Positions 32,050 to 43,599 of a stretch of DNA of 64,000 nt are shown here, in pieces. The DNA comes from Labia minor (taxonomy: Eukaryota > Arthropoda > Insecta > Dermaptera > Spongiphoridae), in assembly GCA_963082975.1 (NCBI GenBank), contig OY720344.1, positions 80,092,053 through 80,156,052 of the forward strand. Reading direction: 5' to 3'. The position numbers and the translations under genes are program-made. The notes below the pieces were generated by a model. The model did no database searches and was not told the origin of the DNA. It was given only the letters and a program-made list of their open reading frames with translations. Numbering within the stretch: the stretch's first letter is position 1; each line of letters starts with the position of its first letter.

Positions 32050-32890
32050 TGAATATGTTATATCTATCTACTCGAAAGTTCTTGGCAGCTACAACCACAT
32101 TTCTCCAAGTGTCCTTCTCCTGAGCCTCTGTTCCATCTTTCTTACGTCATTCCCTGGTGTCCTCATCTTTGGCCCATAAATGCTGGGAAGAATCCTATTC
32201 TCAAATACTCTGAATCCTCTCATCTCCTAAGATCATAGACCATGTCTCACACCCATATAATACAACAGACAAAATAATTGTTTTATATATTTTAATTTTC
32301 ATTCCCTTTTATAATAATTTTGATGAGATAAGCCTCTTTACTGCATGATAACAGGCGTTTCCCGATTGCAACTTCGATTTAAATTCTTCTCAAATATTAT
32401 TATCCTTCGTGATTACATTCAATTTTTCTACATATTCAAATTCTACATTTTGTATGTTAATACTGCTCCTGTTTGTTTCTAAATATATTTATTTATCATT
32501 ATTAATTTCAAACCTCATCTCTTTTCCTACCTCGATTAATTTTTCCTCGCTATCTGTAATTGCAATTGCCGAATCTCCTATTATATTTAAGTCGTCTGGG
32601 TCACCTAATATTTTACAATTGATTTCCGCATCTCACTCTTTCTTTACTACCTTCAAGATAAATTTTAAGATCAAAATTTGAAAAAGTTTATCCGGATCTA
32701 TTGAGTCATGCGTAGGTTTTACTAAAGTCTATAAATAATTAGTGAACAGAGATATTGAATTCGCGGTTTTTTTAATATCTGTCATAATGAAAATATCTTA
32801 ATTAATGTTGATCGATTTGGCATGAACCCGCAATAATATCGTCTAATATTTCCTCCGCCTATAGTTATGAGTATTGTATATGTTATAATA
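32050..32890 (-). pseudogene. LINE reverse-transcriptase fragment inside Helitron D2
   Basis: On the minus strand the fragment begins with a decayed RT block (EEILDD, then LFIDFSKTY corresponding to the catalytic-Asp segment of RT), then an internal deletion, then ILGDPDDLNIIGDSAIAIADSEEKLIEVG where the YADD box is expected, a VEYVEKLNVITKDNNI-like block, IYKTIIL, then the DE/RR blocks and LGEMW near the end. Frames shift repeatedly. The box reads GDPDD here, GYPDD in copy D4 and GYPED in D3, so none is a standard YADD. It is non-functional. Confidence 0.75.
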
Positions 32891-33117
32891 GAGTATAATA
32901 TTTCTTGATCATTTCATTTCGATATTTTAATTTTTATTGATTTTTATTGAATATTTTGAGAAAATGCAAAGTTAGAGACTTGAGACAATTTATAAAAATT
33001 AACGGTATAAAAGTATTGATAAAACTAAAGATAAATTAACAATATATACATTCATTAATAGTATTAATTTAAATTAATGGATTTATTTGATTTTTTATTA
33101 TTAAGTTCATTTATTAA

Positions 33118-33746
33118 TTTTTACCGACCGACGATAGTAAGGGAGGTATTGTTTTCACACCAAATTTCACATGTGGAGATTTTTACATATCTCCACGAAT
33201 CATGCATTTTCTTAACAGAAAAAAGTATTTTTAGCATGATGTCTGTCCGTCCGTCCGTCCGCATAGATGTGTACAGCCTGAACGGCTGAACGGATTTTGA
33301 TGAAATTTGGTATATTTACTTAATGCATCAGTGGGATGAATTGATCAACTTTTGGTGCAAATCCGGAAATCGGAAGTGGTAGTATTAGCGATCGACGATA
33401 ATAAGGGAAGGGTTATTTTCACACAAAATTTCACATGAGGAGATTTTTTTATATATCACCACGAATCATGCACTTTATATTGGTTTTATCCTCGGAAAAA
33501 TCATATTTATTAGTTTTTTCTTGATTTAAAATTATATGACGTCATCCAGCCATTCATGACGTCACAGCCTCGTCTTGCATATATATTATAAATAAAATAA
33601 AATTAAAAATATTTATGTTATATTCATATCTGTTTTTTATTACATTAATAGATATATTAAAATTATTTGAAATTGTTTCTGTAGCTGGAAATTAATTTAT
33701 TTCAAACCGTCGGTCGGTTCGGACCTGGCCACAGGTCAACTTATTT
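33118..33746 (-). mobile_element. Family A element (copy A6), insertion absent from the paralogous site
   Basis: Full-length A copy with ACCGACCGACG at 33123 and AATAAGTTGACC ending near 33746, internal duplication, TGACGTCA near 33535-33560 and GTCC microsatellite near 33242-33260. The equivalent position in Helitron D3 (about 37618-37628) has only an uninterrupted T-run, giving an empty-site comparison. Confidence 0.93.
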
Positions 33747-34538
33747 TAGATTTTAGATCATAGTTAATTCCCTCCCTTAAAATAAAAGAAGTATTCAAAT
33801 ATAGAAAGAATAAATACAAAATAATTTAAGTTTAAATATGATTTAAATATTTTATTATATTAATTAAAATGAGAACTTTTAGAATAAATTATTTAATTGA
33901 AATGATATTTGAATATTAGAATTTAAAATAAAAAGTTAAATATTATAATAATTCTTTGATTGCTAGTTATATACATTGTGTAAAATGAGTCCGCCAGTCA
34001 GTGGGCCACGCCTGGCTCTTGAATGAACAACACGGAGAACTATATAAACTTTAAAAAATTAAATTCTGCGGTTATTGATTAGAATTAGATATTAATAAAA
34101 TCTATAGCCTATGTTACCATAGAGATATATAAGAATATTGTGATGTAATTTCATAGAAATCGTTTCTTATTTTTTGATGTTCATAATTCTAAATTACCGG
34201 TAAAGTGTCGGTTAAGTAGGAAATTTCTTTTTTGTTTGTTTCTATGACAGCAAAAAAGTAAACAAATTACATACATATATACATATATACATACATACAT
34301 ACATACAAACAGTCTCCTTTATATATATAGATAAATTAAAATTAATAAATAATATTTATTAAATCAGCGCATGTTTGGCTCTTTGTTGATGGCACTACGT
34401 CACGTGTTGGCGAGTGAGATTTGCAGTGTTAAAAAATTAATTCTGGTACTTTCAGTGATTCAATCAAGCTGAAATTCTATATATAGCAGTTTTATACAAT
34501 TTTTAATCATGTGTTAGTAATAAATTTAACAAAAAAAT

Positions 34539-34854
34539 CTGAAGTGTCTCCACTCGACTATATCGCAAATTTGAATTGGATTAATTAACATATATTATAT
34601 TTAAATTAAAATTAATTAATTACATTATAAATTAAAATTAATAAATAATATTTATTAAACAAGCGCGTGTTTGGCATTCACTTGATGGCACGTGTTTGGC
34701 AGTCAACATGTTAAAAAACTTAAAAAGTTAATTCTGGTACTTTCAATGTTCAATCAAGCCGAAATTCTATATATAGCAGTTTTATACAATTATTAATCAT
34801 GTGAAAAATTATCAAACATATATCTTTATTTTTACTGTCACTTTAGAGGAAATA
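34539..34854 (-). mobile_element. Family B element, partial (tandem copy)
   Basis: Starts CTGAAGTGTCTCCACTCGAC and continues through the CACGTGTTTGGC and TATATAGCAGTTTTATACAA blocks to the AGTGACAGT... block, where the next family B copy begins. Its 5' half is missing. It forms a head-to-tail series with B3 and B4. Confidence 0.82.
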
Positions 34855-34856
34855 AG

Positions 34857-35511
34857 CTGGAGTGTCTCCACTGACTATCTCGCAATTTGAGAATTGGATT
34901 AAATAACATAATATATTATTTTTAAATTAAATTTAATTAATTATAAATTATAAATAATAAATATTAAACCAGCGCATGTTTGGCTTTTTATTGATGGCAC
35001 CATGGCACGTATTGGCGCGTGAGATTTGCAGTGTTAAAAAATTAATTCTGGTACTTTCAGCAATTCAATCAAGCTGAAATTCTATATATAGCAGTTTTAT
35101 ACAATTATTAATCATGTGAAAAATTATCAAACATATATCTTTATTTTTACGGTCACTTTAGAGGAAAAAAAATCAAAACGTTGTAGATAATGACCCTCTT
35201 CCGGTTGACCTACATTTCTCAAAAGTTGATAGAAAACTATGAATTTTGAATAATGTCCATGTACCAAATTTCATCATTCTAGCTCAAACCGTTTTTGCGT
35301 AATCTTGCCTACATACATACACACACACACACACACATACACACACACACACATACACACACACACACATACACACACACATACACACACACACACACAG
35401 ACATTTTTCTTAACCTTAGTAATGATTCAGGAACCTTCAAAACGTATAAAAACATCAAAATCTCAACATCGAAAATTTTCGTGATCGCAATACTATCTCT
35501 GGCGAGATAGT
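34857..35511 (-). mobile_element. Family B element, full-length (copy B4)
   Basis: Complete from CTGGAGTGTCTCCACTGAC to the hairpin ACTATCTCTGGCGAGATAGT at 35492-35511. The (AC)n microsatellite at about 35318-35400 is much longer than in other copies. A frame through it would encode His-Thr repeats; this is an artefact of the microsatellite. Confidence 0.9.
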
Positions 35512-35681
35512 AAAAAAATCAAAACCTTTTAGGTAATGACCTTCTTCAGGTTGAGCTACATTTCTCAAAAGGTGATAGAAAACTAGGAATTTTGAATAAT
35601 GCCTATGTACCAATTTCATGATTCTAGCTCAAACCGTTTTTGCGTAATCTTGTCTACACACCCACCCACACACATACAGAT
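35512..35681 (-). mobile_element. Family B fragment (next tandem copy)
   Basis: It begins directly after B4 with the AATCAAAACCTTTTAGGTAATGACC block, then GAGCTACATTTCTC, the CCAATTTCATGATTCTAGCTC block and CACCCACCCACACACA. It lacks both ends. Confidence 0.8.
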
Positions 35682-36299
35682 ACTATTTTTCAATATTATG
35701 CAATATGTAATTACTAATTGATAAAAATAATAACTGATAATAATGACCTGGGATGAACCAGAATATTGCATTATTATCGGAGTTACATATGTATGCGAAA
35801 TTTCAGCACATTCAAACATTGGGATGTGGGTCTAATTCACGTTGGAAGATTTGACAACGGGACACGGGTTGAAACTAAATAAAAGCGCATAAAAAAAGGT
35901 TTTTGTCTGCCTTTTGCTCAGAATTTAAAATTTTTTGCATATCTTCCCGTTTCATGACCTCTAGAATCCAAAAGTGATTTTATAATTTTTCATGTCTGTG
36001 GCTGAACCAATTTTTATGAAATTACATCACAATATTCTTATAAACCTCTATTGTAACATAGGCTATAAATTTCATTAATATCTAATCAATAACCGCAGAA
36101 ATTATTTTTTTAAATATTTATATAATGCTGTGTACTCCGTGTTGTGTAAGAGCCTCAGGTCGCCACTGAACCAGCCGATTCATTTTATACATTGTTTATA
36201 AATTAATTATTTATATTAATTATTATTATTATTATAATATTAATTATAAATAAATTCCCAAACAAAGAATTAATATATTATTTTATTCTTTATTTTAAA

Positions 36300-38190
36300 C
36301 TAGCTGCTCAGAGCTCCTTCGTCGCTCTTCACATCTAGACGGGGGCTCCGCCCCCTGTACCTCCGAGTGGTACATAGTATTTGGTTGAAAGTAGTAAAAG
36401 GTTTTCATCCATTTTGTTTCAATCAATGTATAACATAAAACATTCATTTCTTATTGTGTGATTATTTAAAATATATTTTAATTTAATCAGTAAATTAATT
36501 ATATATATTTTTATTGAATATCTTATATCTATCTACTCGAAAGTTCTTGGCAGCTACAACCACATTTCTCCAAGTGTCCTTATCCTGAGCCTCAGTTCCA
36601 TCTTTCTTACGTCATTCCCTGGTGTCCTCATGTTTTTCCCATAAATGCTGGGAAGAATCCTATTCTAAAATACTCTGTATCCACTCTCATCTCCTAAGAT
36701 CATAGACCATGCCTCACACTCATATAATACAACAGACAAAATAATTGTTTTATATATTATAATTTTTATTCCCTTTTATAATAATTTTGATGAGATAAGT
36801 CTCTTTAATGCATGATAACAGAAGTTTCCCGATTGCAACTTCGATTTGAATTCTTCTCAAATATTATTATCCTTCGTGATTACATTCAATTTTTCTACAT
36901 ATTCAAATTCTACATTTTGTATGTTAATACTGCTCCTGTTTGTTTCTAAATATATTTATTTATCATTATTAATTTCAGATCTCATCTCTTTTCCTACCTC
37001 GATTAATTTTTCCTCGCTATCTGTAATTGCAATTGCCGAATCTCCTATTATATTTAAGTCCTCTGGGTAACCTAATATTTTACAATTGATTTCCGCATCT
37101 TACTCTTTCTTTACTACCTTCAAGATAAATTTTAAGATCAAAATTTGAAAAAGTTTATCCGGATCTATTGAGTCATGCGTAGGTTTTACTAAAGTCTACA
37201 AATAATTAGTAAACAGAATTATTGAATTCGTGGTTTTTTTAATATCTGTCATAATGAAAATATCTTAATTAATGTTGATCGATTTGGCCTGAACCCGCAA
37301 TAATATCGTCTAATATTTCCTCCGCCTATAGTTTATAAGTATTGTATATGTTATAATAGAGTATAATATTTCTTGATCATTTCATTTTGATATTTTAATT
37401 TCATTGCTTGATTTTTATTGAATATTTTTAATTATAATAAAATTTGAGAAAATGCAAAGTTAGAGACTTGAGACAATTTATAAAAATTGATTTATAAAAA
37501 TTAACGGTATAAAAGTATTGATAAAACTAAAGATAAATTAACAATATATACATTCATTAATAGTATTAATTTAAATTAATGGATTTATTTGATTTTTTAT
37601 TATTAAGTTCATTTATTAATTTTTTTAGATCATAGTTAATTCCCTCCCTTAAAATAAAAGAAGTATTCAAATATAGAAAGAATAAATACAAAATAATTTA
37701 AGTTAAATATGATTTAAATATTTTATTATATTAATTAAAATGAGAACTTTTAGAATAAATTATTTAATTGAAATGATATTTGAATATTAGAATTTAAAAT
37801 AAAAAGTTAAATATTATAATAATTCTTTGATTGGGAATCGCTAGAGTTATATACATTGTGTAAAATGAGTCCACCAGTCAGTGGGCCACGCCTGGCTCTT
37901 GAATGAACAACACGGAGAACTATATAAACTTTAAAAAATTAAATTCTGCGGTTATTGATTAGAATTAGATATTAATAAAATCTATAGCCTATGTTACCAT
38001 AGAGGTATATAAGAATATTGTGATGTAATTTCATAGAAATCGTTTCTTATTTTTTGATGTTCATAATTCTAAATTATCAAGTGTCGGTTAAGTAGGAAAT
38101 TTCTTTTTTGTTTGTTTCTATGACAGCAAAAAAAAAGTAAACAAATTACATACATACATACATACAAACACTCTCCTTTAGATAGATAGA
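36300..38190 (-). mobile_element. Family D Helitron-like element (copy D3)
   Basis: Paralogue of D2 without the family A insertion; 1891 bp against about 1868 bp for D2 after removing A6. On the minus strand it starts TCTATCTATCTAAAGGAGAG at 38190, preceded by host A, and ends GAGCAGCTAG at 36300, followed by host T. It carries the same LINE fragment and an N copy (about 37630-38070). The shared internal deletion in the LINE part shows D2 and D3 descend from one chimeric ancestor. Confidence 0.85.
36510..37340 (-). pseudogene. LINE reverse-transcriptase fragment inside Helitron D3
   Basis: It follows the D2 fragment nearly base for base, including the internal deletion after the LFIDFSKTY-like block. 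The catalytic box reads GYPED, and stops interrupt every frame. It is inherited with the Helitron, not independently inserted. Confidence 0.75.
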
Positions 38191-38345
38191 TTCTAATATT
38201 CAAATATCATTTCAATTAAATAATTGATTCTAAAAGTATTCATTTTAATTGATTTAATAAATATGTAGATCATATTTAACTTTAATTATTTTTTATTAAT
38301 TCTTATTTTATTTGCATGAATATTTCTTCTTTTTTATTTAAAAGT

Positions 38346-39287
38346 GAAGGGTATAAATTTTATCAATGTCTAATATAAAAAAATAGAAATTATTATTTTT
38401 AGTGTTCTATGAATACAAAAATATTTTCAAAACGTCAATTAAAATATCTAAATTATATTAACTTTGTTTTTGTTTCAATTATTAATTACAACTTTATTTT
38501 AATTGCAAAAATGATTTCTTGGATATAAAAATTAAAATATGATTTTTTAGGCAAATGATATAAAAGAGTTGTTTGAAAACTCCCCCTACTTCATCGACGC
38601 TAGAAACTCCCTCATTGGCGATACAACTGATTAATAAGAATTCATCATTAATTTTAATGCTATAAAACATTCTTAATTATATTCAAAATGAAAATCTATC
38701 CTCTAATCAATATTTATGCTGCACAATCCGTTGAAAAAAAATTAATAAGGGCAATACAAAAGGAGTTAGTTACCAAAAGTAATTAATCGCTAATTATATT
38801 AAAATTAATTAATTATAATTCAATTATATTTCTTCTATACCTTCCAGGGATCAATTGAAATATCTATAAAAATTTTCAAAAGTCTATTTCAATAAAAAGT
38901 CGATGAAAAATCTATTTTAATTTGTCAAAAGAGCGTACAGATAGAGAGACAGACGCCAAGTGAAGTTGAGAAAAACGTTATAATAATTATAAAAACGATA
39001 GATTATATACCAATTGTACTATTTATATGTACTTAGTTCACATTAAGAAATCATTTGTTTAATGAACAAGACAATTAAATCATAATTGTATGTATTTAAT
39101 AATTGGGTCATATTAAAAGTTTTTTTTGCCACAAGATTATCTCAAACGAACATGTGCTTTAAAAGTGGCATTTCTGCATACATTTTCTTTCCCCATTTAA
39201 TAATTTATATCCATTTGAAAATTATTAAAAAATTGAAAGAAATACAATATGTGATGCTTTTTTTACTATAATATAAAAAAAAACTGT
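38346..39287. other. AT-rich DNA, no feature recognised
   Basis: Low complexity; a few short ORFs lack recognisable motifs. Confidence 0.5.
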
Positions 39288-39500
39288 GAAAATGCTGAGT
39301 AAATAAAGAACTTAGTAGACGTATTCTTGCTAAATATGCAATTAGCTCTAGTTGGCTAGTCAATGAAACTGGTAAAAAAAATACATGTAAACAAAGTCGT
39401 AAGCTACCCAGAAATTGCAGAGGCACTAAACATCAACCACATGACAGTGCAGAAATCATTAGAAAAGGCAAACTCCAAAAAGAAACTCAATATGTTGTTA
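39288..39500 (+). pseudogene. mariner-type transposase fragment, helix-turn-helix region
   Basis: A frame beginning about 39363 reads NKVVSYPEIAEALNINHMTV, then QKSLEKANSKKKL. This looks like the second helix-turn-helix of mariner/SETMAR-type transposases, which precedes a KKLDVW-type segment. Nothing downstream resembles the DDE domain and no terminal repeats were found. Recognition rests on about 40 residues. Confidence 0.5.
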
Positions 39501-39785
39501 TCTAGTAGCAAAAACTTTTTATATAATCTATTATATAACATTAGTATATTTTATTAAAATTAATAAAATAATTAGTTATTTAATAGTAATAATTAAATAT
39601 TTCGTGAACAACATCCAAAATAATCCAAAACAAACAAACAAATGTTAAGCATCTGATTCTTCTAATATTATAATCAATTTATATATTAATTTTAGTTTGA
39701 TATATGATTAAGTATAAATTATCCGATATACATTATAAAGGAGGTTGTATTGACAATACTTTTTTATTTAATTTAAATAAATACT

Positions 39786-39840
39786 TGGAGGGGTGTGGTT
39801 GCTGCGGCCAAGAACTTTCGAGTTCCGTAGAGTCACAGAG
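39786..39840 (+). pseudogene. LINE C-terminal scrap (family D type)
   Basis: GGTGTGGTTGCTGCGGCCAAGAACTTTCGAG matches the last codons of the LINE carried by D copies (42690-42715). It is followed by a short (GA)n run. Only about 50 bp remain. Confidence 0.65.
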
Positions 39841-39899
39841 AGAGAGAGAGAGATTTAATTTAAATAATAAAATTTTTTTTATCATTTATTATTAAGTGC

Positions 39900-40370
39900 C
39901 TATTTTAACATTTTTATATTTATTGATAATTTGATTGATGATTAATTAGTCTAATTTTTAAAAATCTAAAACTAGGTATTCAAAACATGACTGTAAAATG
40001 TTGACAATATTTTAATTTACCATAATATAAGTAAACCTCTAAAAGTAATATCAATAAAAAATATAAAGACATGAATGATAGCTTTCGATTTCATTATATG
40101 ATCTATTAACTCCTTTATATCATTTAAAATTATTTATTCCACCAACACAACAGTTAAATAAATCTGTATATATGTTGTTAATGGCTCTAATAAATGTTTT
40201 ATCTTAATAATCTAATAATTTAACATTTTTACTAAAATGTTTTTCAAATGATTTGCTATAAAAATAAATCATTAAAATATATGTAATCATACATAAATAT
40301 TAATAAAACTTAATCACTTAATTCAAATTTTTCATGTTCTATGTCATTTTTAAGTTTTATTAAATATTAT

Positions 40371-40428
<58 letters not shown>

Positions 40429-40949
40429 GTATAATTAAATTGACAAATTCTGAATTGGTAAATATATCTTGTAGAGTATCAGGTTTTCCCTTTTTTTTAA
40501 ATTCTTTAGGGGATCGTTAGAAAATAGACACAAATATATGACTTTAGAAAATCGATCAAGTTAAAACATATTTTTTTTTGTTTTGGTTTTGTTGATATAA
40601 CGTTAACTAATTTATTTTCCAACCTCTGATTCATTCTATTGGCCAATTTGTGATTCATGATTAATTTTATCACTTAAGTTAAATAACTTGTACTAACTAA
40701 TAATATATAAGGCATTTAATGTGAAAATCTTGTTATTTATTAGAAATTTTGACCAAACTTGATGATTTATTATTTCAAAATAATCAAGAACTTGATTCTT
40801 AAGTTTTTATAAACATTTCCTTTATTGTGTTTATTTAATAGAACTCACATTATTATTTCATGAGATTGAAATTGATGAGATTATATGAAATACCTATAAA
40901 AATGGCAGTAGTTTGTGATGTAACATATATAAATAATTAAAGTTTAAAC
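39900..40949. other. AT-rich DNA with a long (AT)n tract
   Basis: A pure (AT)n microsatellite lies at 40373-40426. No gene or transposon end is recognised in the rest. Confidence 0.6.
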
Positions 40950-41923
40950 CATAGGTTCCTAAACTTTTTTGTATCGTAGACCCCTTGCCATGTTTTTCAG
41001 TTTTGGTTAGACCCCCTAAATTGATTTAAAAAAAAAAATTTACCCTTTTTACCGACCGACGAAAGTAAGGGAGGAATTGTTTTCACACCAAATTTCACAT
41101 GAGTAGATCTTTTACATTTCTCCACGAATCATGCATTTTCTTAAGAGAAAAAAAGTATTTTTAGTATGATTTCTACTGTCCGTCCGTCCGTGTAGATGTG
41201 TACTGCTTGACCGGCTCAACGGATTTTGATGAAATTTGGTATATTTACTTAATGCATCAGTATGATGAATTGTTCAACTTTTGGTGTATATCCGTAAACC
41301 GGAAGTAGTAGTATTAGCGATCGACGATAGGAAGGGAAGGGTTATTTTCACACCAAATTTCACACGAGGAGATTTTTTTTACATATCTCCACAAATCATG
41401 CACTTTGTATTCGTATTATAGTCGGGAAAATCATCTTCATTAGTTTTTTCTTAATTTAAAATTATATGACGTCACCCAGCCCTTCATGACGTCACAGCCA
41501 GCTCCTAATTGTATATTATAAATAAAATAAAATTAAAAATATTTATGTTCTATCCATATCTGTTTTTGATTACATTAATAGATACATTTAAATTATTTGA
41601 AATTATTTCTGTAGCTGGAACTTAATTTATTTCAAACCGTCGGTCGGTTCTGTGCCTGGCAACAGGTCAACTTATTTTTTTAAGAGTCTTATTGAAAAAT
41701 CAAAAATGTTTTAAGAGCCATGTGGGAAACACATTACCCACCTTTCTTTTAGAGCCATATTGAATTGTAAGATGGTATAAAGTAAGTAAATAGGCTTGAG
41801 ATCCTCTATCGTAGACCTCCATTTTCATTTCATGAGCCCCGAATTTTTTTATTCGCTGGCGTAGACCCCTTGTATGTTGTCAAAGACCCCTGGGGTCAAT
41901 ATAGACCACTTTGGGAACCTCTG
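40950..41923. mobile_element. hAT-like element interrupted by family A copy A7
   Basis: Ends CATAGGTTCCTAAACTT and the complement of CAGAGGTTCCCAAAGTGG form an inverted repeat followed on both sides by GTAGACC/AGACCCC-rich DNA. The flanks GTTTAAAC (40942-40949) and GTTTAAAA (41924-41931) agree at seven of eight positions, fitting an 8-bp hAT duplication. The body outside the family A copy is about 340 bp and non-coding. Confidence 0.75.
41046..41677 (-). mobile_element. Family A element (copy A7), a more diverged copy
   Basis: Complete but more diverged: ACCGACCGACGAAAG at the left, a short GTCCGTCC run near 41180-41195, TGACGTCA near 41467 and 41487, and AATAAGTTGACCTGTTGCC at the right. 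It lies within the hAT-like element and is therefore younger than it. Confidence 0.9.
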
Positions 41924-41994
41924 GTTTAAAATATAATGTGTTCCCACTAGTGAAATTGCACCAAAAGTGGAACTACTCTCCAGGAATTTGTTCT

Positions 41995-42959
41995 CTTATT
42001 ATTTTTTTCACTCTACCTGTCTTGAAGGTAGTAAAGAAAGAGTAAGATGCCGAAATCAATTGTAAAATATTAGGTTACCCAGACGACTTAAATATAATAG
42101 GAGATTCGGCAATTGCAAGTACAGATAGCGAGGAAAAATTAATGGAGGTTTGAAATTAATAGTGATAAGAAAAAATATTTAATAACAAAGAGGAACAGTA
42201 TTAACATACAAAATCTTAATATACAAAATGTAGAATTTTAATATGTAAAAAAATTGAATGTAATAAGGAAGGATAATAATATTTGAGAAGAATTTAAATC
42301 GCCTGCGGGAATAAAAATTAAAATATATAAAACAATTATTTTGCATGTTGGGTGGGAGGCATGGTCTATGACCCTGGGAGATGGCAGTAGATTCAGAGTA
42401 TTTGAGAATAGGATTCTTCCCAGCATTTATTGGCCAAAGAAAGATAAGGTCACGAGGGAATGGCGGAGACTGCATAACGAGAAATTGCATGATCTCTATG
42501 CATCTTCAGAAATAGTTAGGGTTATAAAAGCGAAAAAGCTGCGATAGGAAGGGCACGTGGTTAGAATGGGAGAGGAAAAAGATATTGGAAAACGTCCGCT
42601 TGGAAGACCAAGGACGCGTAGGAAGGGACGTACGAGAGATGGGACAAGGGCTCAGGATAGGGATACTTGGAGAAATGTGGTTGTTGCGGCCAAGAACTTT
42701 CGAGTATCTTTGAGCCACGTAGTTAGATAGATATAACATATAGAATAATAATATATATAATTAATTTACTGATTAAATTAAAATATATTTTAAATAAGAA
42801 CACAAAAAGAAATGAATGCTTTATGTAATATACTGATTGAAACAAAATGGATGAAAACTTTTTACTACTTTCAACCAAATACTATGTACCACTCGGGGGT
42901 ACAGGGGGCGGAGCCACCGTCTAGGTGTGAAGAGCGCCGAAGGCACTCGGAGCAGCTAG
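41995..42959 (+). mobile_element. Family D Helitron-like element, 5'-truncated (copy D4), with LINE fragment
   Basis: It begins inside the LINE-derived part (TCTTGAAGGTAGTAAAGAAAG) and runs to the 3' hairpins and GAGCAGCTAG (42959), followed by host T. The LINE part is the best preserved: GYPDDLNIIGDSAIA, then IYKTIILHVGW, FRVFENRILPSIYWPKKDKVTR, EWRRLHNEKLHDLYAS, a GHVVRMGEEKDIGKRPLGRP block and DTWRNVVVAAKNFRV. A stop replaces the Trp usual before EGHV. No Helitron 5' end was found. Confidence 0.78.
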
Positions 42960-43599
42960 TTCTTTATAAAAATAAGGATATAGTTATATGCATTTATCAA
43001 TGACATATTATTTAATTTTCCAAAGTATCAAAATTTATAATAATTTTAAAACATTATTCTGCACTAATACAATATCTTATTGGATGGAAGGATGTTTTTT
43101 ATATTAAAATCTCAATTCACGACTATTTTTTATATTATTATCGTACATCGCTAAATCAAATTTATCTCTAATATTTTTTAAAATTAATTTTCCAGTTTCT
43201 TAGATTTTTTGTACAATTATAGATAAGAACAACAAACCTTTAATATAATTATTTTTCAGTTTCATTTTTTTTACAATATATCTTGATTACTTTTTATTTT
43301 AATTAAATAAGAAATGTTTCGGTTGGTTTATTTATTGATCGTTTTTTTTTCTTCTTCATCAAGAATAATAAATGATGTCTCGCTCTGTTAAAAATTTTGT
43401 TTTATTTTTTTTTTTTAAATTAAAATTAAGATTTAATGAACCTCAGGATAATTGATGATCCAACTTTTCAAAATATATATTCTTATAAAAAAAAATAATT
43501 TAAATTTATTTTAATTATTATTATTATTTTCTTTTAAGATCAATAATTGTTGTTATTTTGATTTGTTTATTTGTAAAAAATATAACAATCGATCTTTCT

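Larger units (their letters stand above)
31835..34331 (-). mobile_element. Family D Helitron-like element (copy D2) carrying LINE and repeat-N sequence
   Basis: On the minus strand it starts TCTATATATATAAAGGAGAC (34331) and ends with a GC-rich palindrome, a second hairpin and GAGCAGCTAG (31838-31835), flanked by host A at 34332 and host T at 31834. TC start, hairpin, CTRR end and A|T insertion without target duplication are the Helitron signature. Internally, from the 5' end: a TATG microsatellite, a copy of repeat N (about 33752-34190), a family A insertion (33118-33746), and a LINE RT fragment. No Rep/helicase is encoded, so it is non-autonomous. Confidence 0.82.
31742..34511 (-). mobile_element. 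Family B element (copy B3) split by Helitron D2
   Basis: Its 3' part (31742-31834) begins CTGGAGTGTCTCCACTCGAC and stops at ...AATTATAAATTA; its next part resumes at 34332 (ATAAATTAAAATTAATAAAT ... GCGCATGTTTGGCTC). Joined across the Helitron, the sequence reads as in intact copy B2 around 26585-26600. This shows the Helitron landed between an A and a T of a family B element. Confidence 0.85.
35820..38345 (-). repeat. Repeat family N (host copy) split by Helitron D3
   Basis: Left part 35820-36299 and right part 38191-38345, both on the minus strand, join into a continuous copy of the sequence that also lies inside Helitrons D2 and D3: ...GATATTTGAATATTAGAA | TTTAAAATAAA... continuing to AACACGGAG, CTGCGGTTATTGATTAGA and ATAGCCTATGTTAC. 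N has no ORF. Its outer ends were not determined. Confidence 0.75.

Noticed and set aside
32409-32681. 90-codon plus-strand frame, repeated at 36846-37070
   Set aside because: It is antisense to the LINE-derived part of Helitrons D2 and D3; the repetition reflects the paralogous elements.
35295-35510. Open frame rich in His-Thr repeats
   Set aside because: It is the translation of an (AC)n microsatellite inside family B copy B4.
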